From a virus, in the IMG/VR virus record IMGVR_UViG_3300047284_000070, positions 1 to 31,666 of that record: 31,666 nt of DNA, one strand, 5' to 3'. A program made the position numbers and the translations under genes. This document shows positions 29,529 to 31,666 of this stretch, piece after piece. Position 1 is the first letter of the stretch. The number at the start of each line of letters is the position of its first letter. The notes below the pieces were generated by a model. That model did no database searches, was not told the origin of the DNA, and saw only the letters and a program-made list of their open reading frames with translations.

Positions 29529-30873
29529 TGGCCGTAGCCTCAAGCTCTGCGTCCACGTTAAAGTCGTCTCCCAATACGTCGCCCTCCGCCAGCTCGCGCA
29601 GTAATGTTTCTTGCGTGATGGTGCCAGCGGTGTAAAGCTGCAGCAGGGATTGGATGTCTGCAGGCTCTAGGCGAGCACCAAGGAAGTCGCGGTTGACGTA
29701 GGCACTGCCCGGCGCAGTGGTGTTGCCGATGTATTCAGCGTGGAACTGCAGGCAGTTGTCGATCATGTCCTGCACGTTCTGCGCGATCACCATCATGGTG
29801 CTATCGCCCTGGCTGCGATCAATGCGCTTTGCCTCGGCAGTTTCAGCCGATAGCTTCTGCCCGAGCACAGCCGATAGCCCTAGCTCATTGATCTGCAATG
29901 CAAGCTGCTCCAGCCTGCGGAATTGATAATCAAAGCTGCGGCCTTCAGGCTCGATGTAGCGTGCATCGCCATCAGCAGGAAATGCGATCGCTTCACCAGG
30001 GCCAGCGGATACTTCCTCTGCTGATGTTGGGAATCCAAAGAATGCAAGCATCGGCACTGCACTGATGTGCAGCTGATTATCAAGGTCAGATTGCACCTGA
30101 TACGCCTTGAGGTTTAGCTCTGCGATGTCTTCAAGCGGTGGGCGTGATTCCATGAAACCATGCCGCTGTGCATATGCAACGCTGAATGGGATCTTGCTAA
30201 GGCTTGTGCGGCCTTCATCAACGATCTTGTATTCACCGTCGTCATTGCGCTGATGGAGCTGGTATTCACCGGGCGTCAGCACACGGATCTGCTCAACTGC
30301 CTTCTCGCCGTAGTCGGAGTCCGGTACGGTGACCATCTCAGCTAGCCGCAGTTGGGTCAGCACCTGCTGCCCTTCCTGCTGCTCAGTGCGCCAGCCAAGG
30401 ATCTGCCGCGGGGTGTAGGTCACCCAATAGGGTCGACCGCCAGTAGCAGGTGCATCCACCAGTACACCAACGTGGCCATAGCGGACCATCTTGCGCGTGG
30501 TTTCATAGGTCCAGACGTTGAGGTCATTGCCCTGCAGATCAACATCAAACAACTGCTCGCGGATGATGTCGGCGGTGTCATCCAAGCGCACGGGCTTGCG
30601 CGTCAACATGCCGGCCAGCATCCGCTCTAGCCGCATGTAGAACGGCGGGCAGACTGATCGGGCTAGGCGGTTGTCGTAGGACTCATCCTGCTCCCTCGGC
30701 TCTTGCGGCAGATACCGGCGATGCTTCTTGCGCATCCCGTAGGTGCCTTGCAGCAAGTCTTCAATCAGGATCCAGTGCGGCTCTTGCGCATACCACGCCG
30801 TATTGGGATCACTGACCTTGGAAACGGTGCGCTGCGCCGTTGGCCGATCGTATGCGTTAAAGCCGGTGTACAT
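29500..30873 (-). CDS. Portal protein (DUF4055 type)
   Basis: A 457-residue portal protein. Features are YDNRLARSVCPPFYMRLERM, GHVGVLVDAPATGGRPYWV, TYTPRQILGWRTE and KIPFSVAYAQ. A clip/stem-like helix region follows (about 300-375, YQFRRLEQLALQINELGL, SAETAEAKRIDRSQGD). This matches the DUF4055 portal family. The length and order before the head morphogenesis gene agree. It forms the dodecameric channel for DNA packaging; the terminase is expected further right. Confidence 0.92.
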   Translation of the reverse strand: MYTGFNAYDRPTAQRTVSKVSDPNTAWYAQEPHWILIEDLLQGTYGMRKKHRRYLPQEPREQDESYDNRLARSVCPPFYMRLERMLAGMLTRKPVRLDDTADIIREQLFDVDLQGNDLNVWTYETTRKMVRYGHVGVLVDAPATGGRPYWVTYTPRQILGWRTEQQEGQQVLTQLRLAEMVTVPDSDYGEKAVEQIRVLTPGEYQLHQRNDDGEYKIVDEGRTSLSKIPFSVAYAQRHGFMESRPPLEDIAELNLKAYQVQSDLDNQLHISAVPMLAFFGFPTSAEEVSAGPGEAIAFPADGDARYIEPEGRSFDYQFRRLEQLALQINELGLSAVLGQKLSAETAEAKRIDRSQGDSTMMVIAQNVQDMIDNCLQFHAEYIGNTTAPGSAYVNRDFLGARLEPADIQSLLQLYTAGTITQETLLRELAEGDVLGDDFNVDAELEATANAGLDLPRA

Positions 30874-30898
30874 CGCAGCGCGCCTAATCGGTGATAGT

Positions 30899-31222
30899 TT
30901 AAGCGGCTGCAGTCAGCGTGATGCTGTTGCGGCCAATCTTGATGTCAAACTCAGCGCCGGGTTCGTATCCCATTTCACGGAGATAGCCATCACCGATCTG
31001 CAGTTTGCCGTTGAATTGCACCTTGGCTTTGTAGGTCAAGCCGCGGCCGCGCTTGCTGGTCTTGCCATTGAGGTCAAGCCCTTTGGCTTCTAGCAGTGCT
31101 TCATAGAACTGGGTGAATGCAACGCGATCTTTCACGACATAGCCGCATTGGCGCAACAGTTCAGACTTAGGCATATCACCCAGTTCTTTGACCTTGGCAA
31201 GTAGCTCAGCACCCTTCAGCAT
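30899..31222 (-). CDS. cyAbrB-like transcription regulator
   Basis: A 107-residue protein with the layout of cyanobacterial AbrB-like (cyAbrB) regulators. LKGAELLAKVKELGD, KSELLRQCGYV and FTQFYEALLEAKGLDL form the N-terminal part, and a C-terminal AbrB-type DNA-binding fold follows (about 62-104: LTYKAKVQFNGKLQIG, EPGAEFDIKIGRNSITL). The ATG at 31222 is chosen because it starts the conserved part; a long in-frame extension to 31333 crosses another gene. In cyanobacteria these proteins regulate carbon and nitrogen genes globally. Here it may reprogramme the host or control phage genes. Confidence 0.87.
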   Translation of the reverse strand: MLKGAELLAKVKELGDMPKSELLRQCGYVVKDRVAFTQFYEALLEAKGLDLNGKTSKRGRGLTYKAKVQFNGKLQIGDGYLREMGYEPGAEFDIKIGRNSITLTAAA

Positions 31223-31385
31223 GGGTAGAGGTAATGATTGGACTTGCGGAGCATAACAGCGTCGCCAAGGTTTGGGTATCTTTAATGCAGCATTGATGGC
31301 ACACAATTCTGCCATCTTCAAGTTGCCATCCATCTGGTGGCCCTTCGTCTTGCCCGATAGGACCGCTGCAATCAGCGCAGATCAT
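31206..31385 (-). CDS. Small zinc-finger protein
   Basis: A 59-residue protein with MICADCSGPIGQDEG and, 18 residues on, RIVCHQCCIKD; two CxxC pairs bind one zinc. The ATG at 31385 overlaps the previous stop (ATGA), so it is preferred over 31391. It overlaps the AbrB-like gene by 17 bases. Similar short proteins are common in phages of cyanobacteria by my memory. No function is assigned. Confidence 0.68.
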   Translation of the reverse strand: MICADCSGPIGQDEGPPDGWQLEDGRIVCHQCCIKDTQTLATLLCSASPIITSTHAEGC

Positions 31386-31666
31386 GCCCATTGCTGCATC
31401 AGCAAAGCTGCATCAGCGCGGAAGCTGGCGGCCACTTCGCGGATCAGGTCACGGGTGATCTGGGTGCCGGCGCGACGCAGACCCATCAGTTGATTACTGG
31501 CGCGACCAAAAGCCGCATCACGCTCAGCGCGGATTTCCTTGGTGATCTGCTGGCTGGTCTTGCCGGTGTTACGCGCGGCGCATGTGCGGCCAAAGTGGAC
31601 TAGCTCGCCGAGATCAGACTGCATCAGAACTGTGGCCTTCAGGTTGGTGCGGCCGCAGCAGTCGCA
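31382..31666 (-). CDS. Cysteine-rich protein, N-terminus outside window
   Basis: Ninety-four residues are visible up to the stop; the frame is open to the window edge, so the start is upstream. It begins (partial) CDCCGRTNLKATVLM and continues LVHFGRTCAARNTGKT. This set of cysteines around a beta hairpin looks like a treble-clef zinc finger. The C-terminal part is helical and basic (EIRAERDAAFGRASNQLM). It is coupled to the next gene. Function unknown; it may be regulatory. Confidence 0.68.
   Translation of the reverse strand, partial: CDCCGRTNLKATVLMQSDLGELVHFGRTCAARNTGKTSQQITKEIRAERDAAFGRASNQLMGLRRAGTQITRDLIREVAASFRADAALLMQQWA

Noticed and set aside
1-31666. CRISPR array, tRNA or rRNA genes
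   Set aside because: No regularly spaced direct repeats, no tRNA T-loop with fitting arms and no rRNA-like segments were seen by eye.

Overview
This window looks like part of the genome of a tailed double-stranded DNA phage, almost certainly a siphovirus with a lambda-type tail. A cyanobacterium, possibly of the Synechococcus/Cyanobium type, is the best-supported host. The host inference rests on three things: a sigma-70 factor built like cyanobacterial group-2 sigma factors (7855-8781), a protein with the layout of the cyanobacterial cyAbrB regulators (30899-31222), and many very small proteins of kinds I associate with cyanophage genomes. A few copies of the cyanobacterial HIP1 octamer add weak support. 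No terminase, portal-upstream packaging gene, integrase, DNA polymerase, tRNA, CRISPR array or photosynthesis gene is visible. The window is therefore an internal piece of a larger genome: both ends cut through genes.

Left arm, 1-8781, + strand (early/middle genes). A superfamily 2 helicase C-terminus is followed by an AT-rich gene of unknown function and a VRR-NUC nuclease. Next comes a small block of envelope-directed proteins: an RlpA-like barrel protein, a membrane-anchored helix-turn-helix protein, a secreted protein and a one-helix membrane protein. This block is preceded and interrupted by two near-identical promoter-like repeats. Then follows a recombination cassette: a RecE/exonuclease VIII-like PD-(D/E)XK nuclease, a Bet/RecT annealing protein, a small HTH protein and SSB. 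About ten tiny, tightly packed genes lead to a dCTP deaminase. The arm ends with the sigma factor, which is well placed to redirect host RNA polymerase. One short probable gene on the - strand sits between the dCTP deaminase and sigma genes.

Right arm, 31666-8805, - strand (late genes, read right to left). Two small cysteine-rich proteins and the cyAbrB-like regulator come first. They are followed by portal, a small protein, Mu-F/SPP1-gp7-like head morphogenesis protein, several tiny basic proteins, scaffold, major capsid protein, probable decoration protein, head-tail connector/closure proteins, tail completion protein, tail terminator and two tandem tail-tube paralogues. The tail assembly chaperone G and its -1 frameshift product GT, then tape measure, and M, L, K, I and J follow in exactly the lambda order. 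Tail fibre proteins, a small arginine-rich protein, a holin-like protein, a second small membrane protein, a GH24 lysozyme fused to an M15-type peptidase, and an HNH endonuclease close the operon. The two arms converge at about 8781-8805.

The likely programme is as follows. Host-like promoters drive the left arm, whose products remodel the envelope, prepare DNA by recombination-dependent replication and supply nucleotides. The sigma factor, and perhaps the AbrB-like protein, then controls the switch to the long late operon. The least ordinary points are nested domain insertions in the conserved C-termini of tail proteins L and J, the duplicated tail tube, the repeated promoter, the membrane-tethered HTH protein, out-of-frame overlapping genes, and an AT-rich gene abutting VRR-NUC. 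Genes cover nearly everything; there is no stretch of 300 bases without one.
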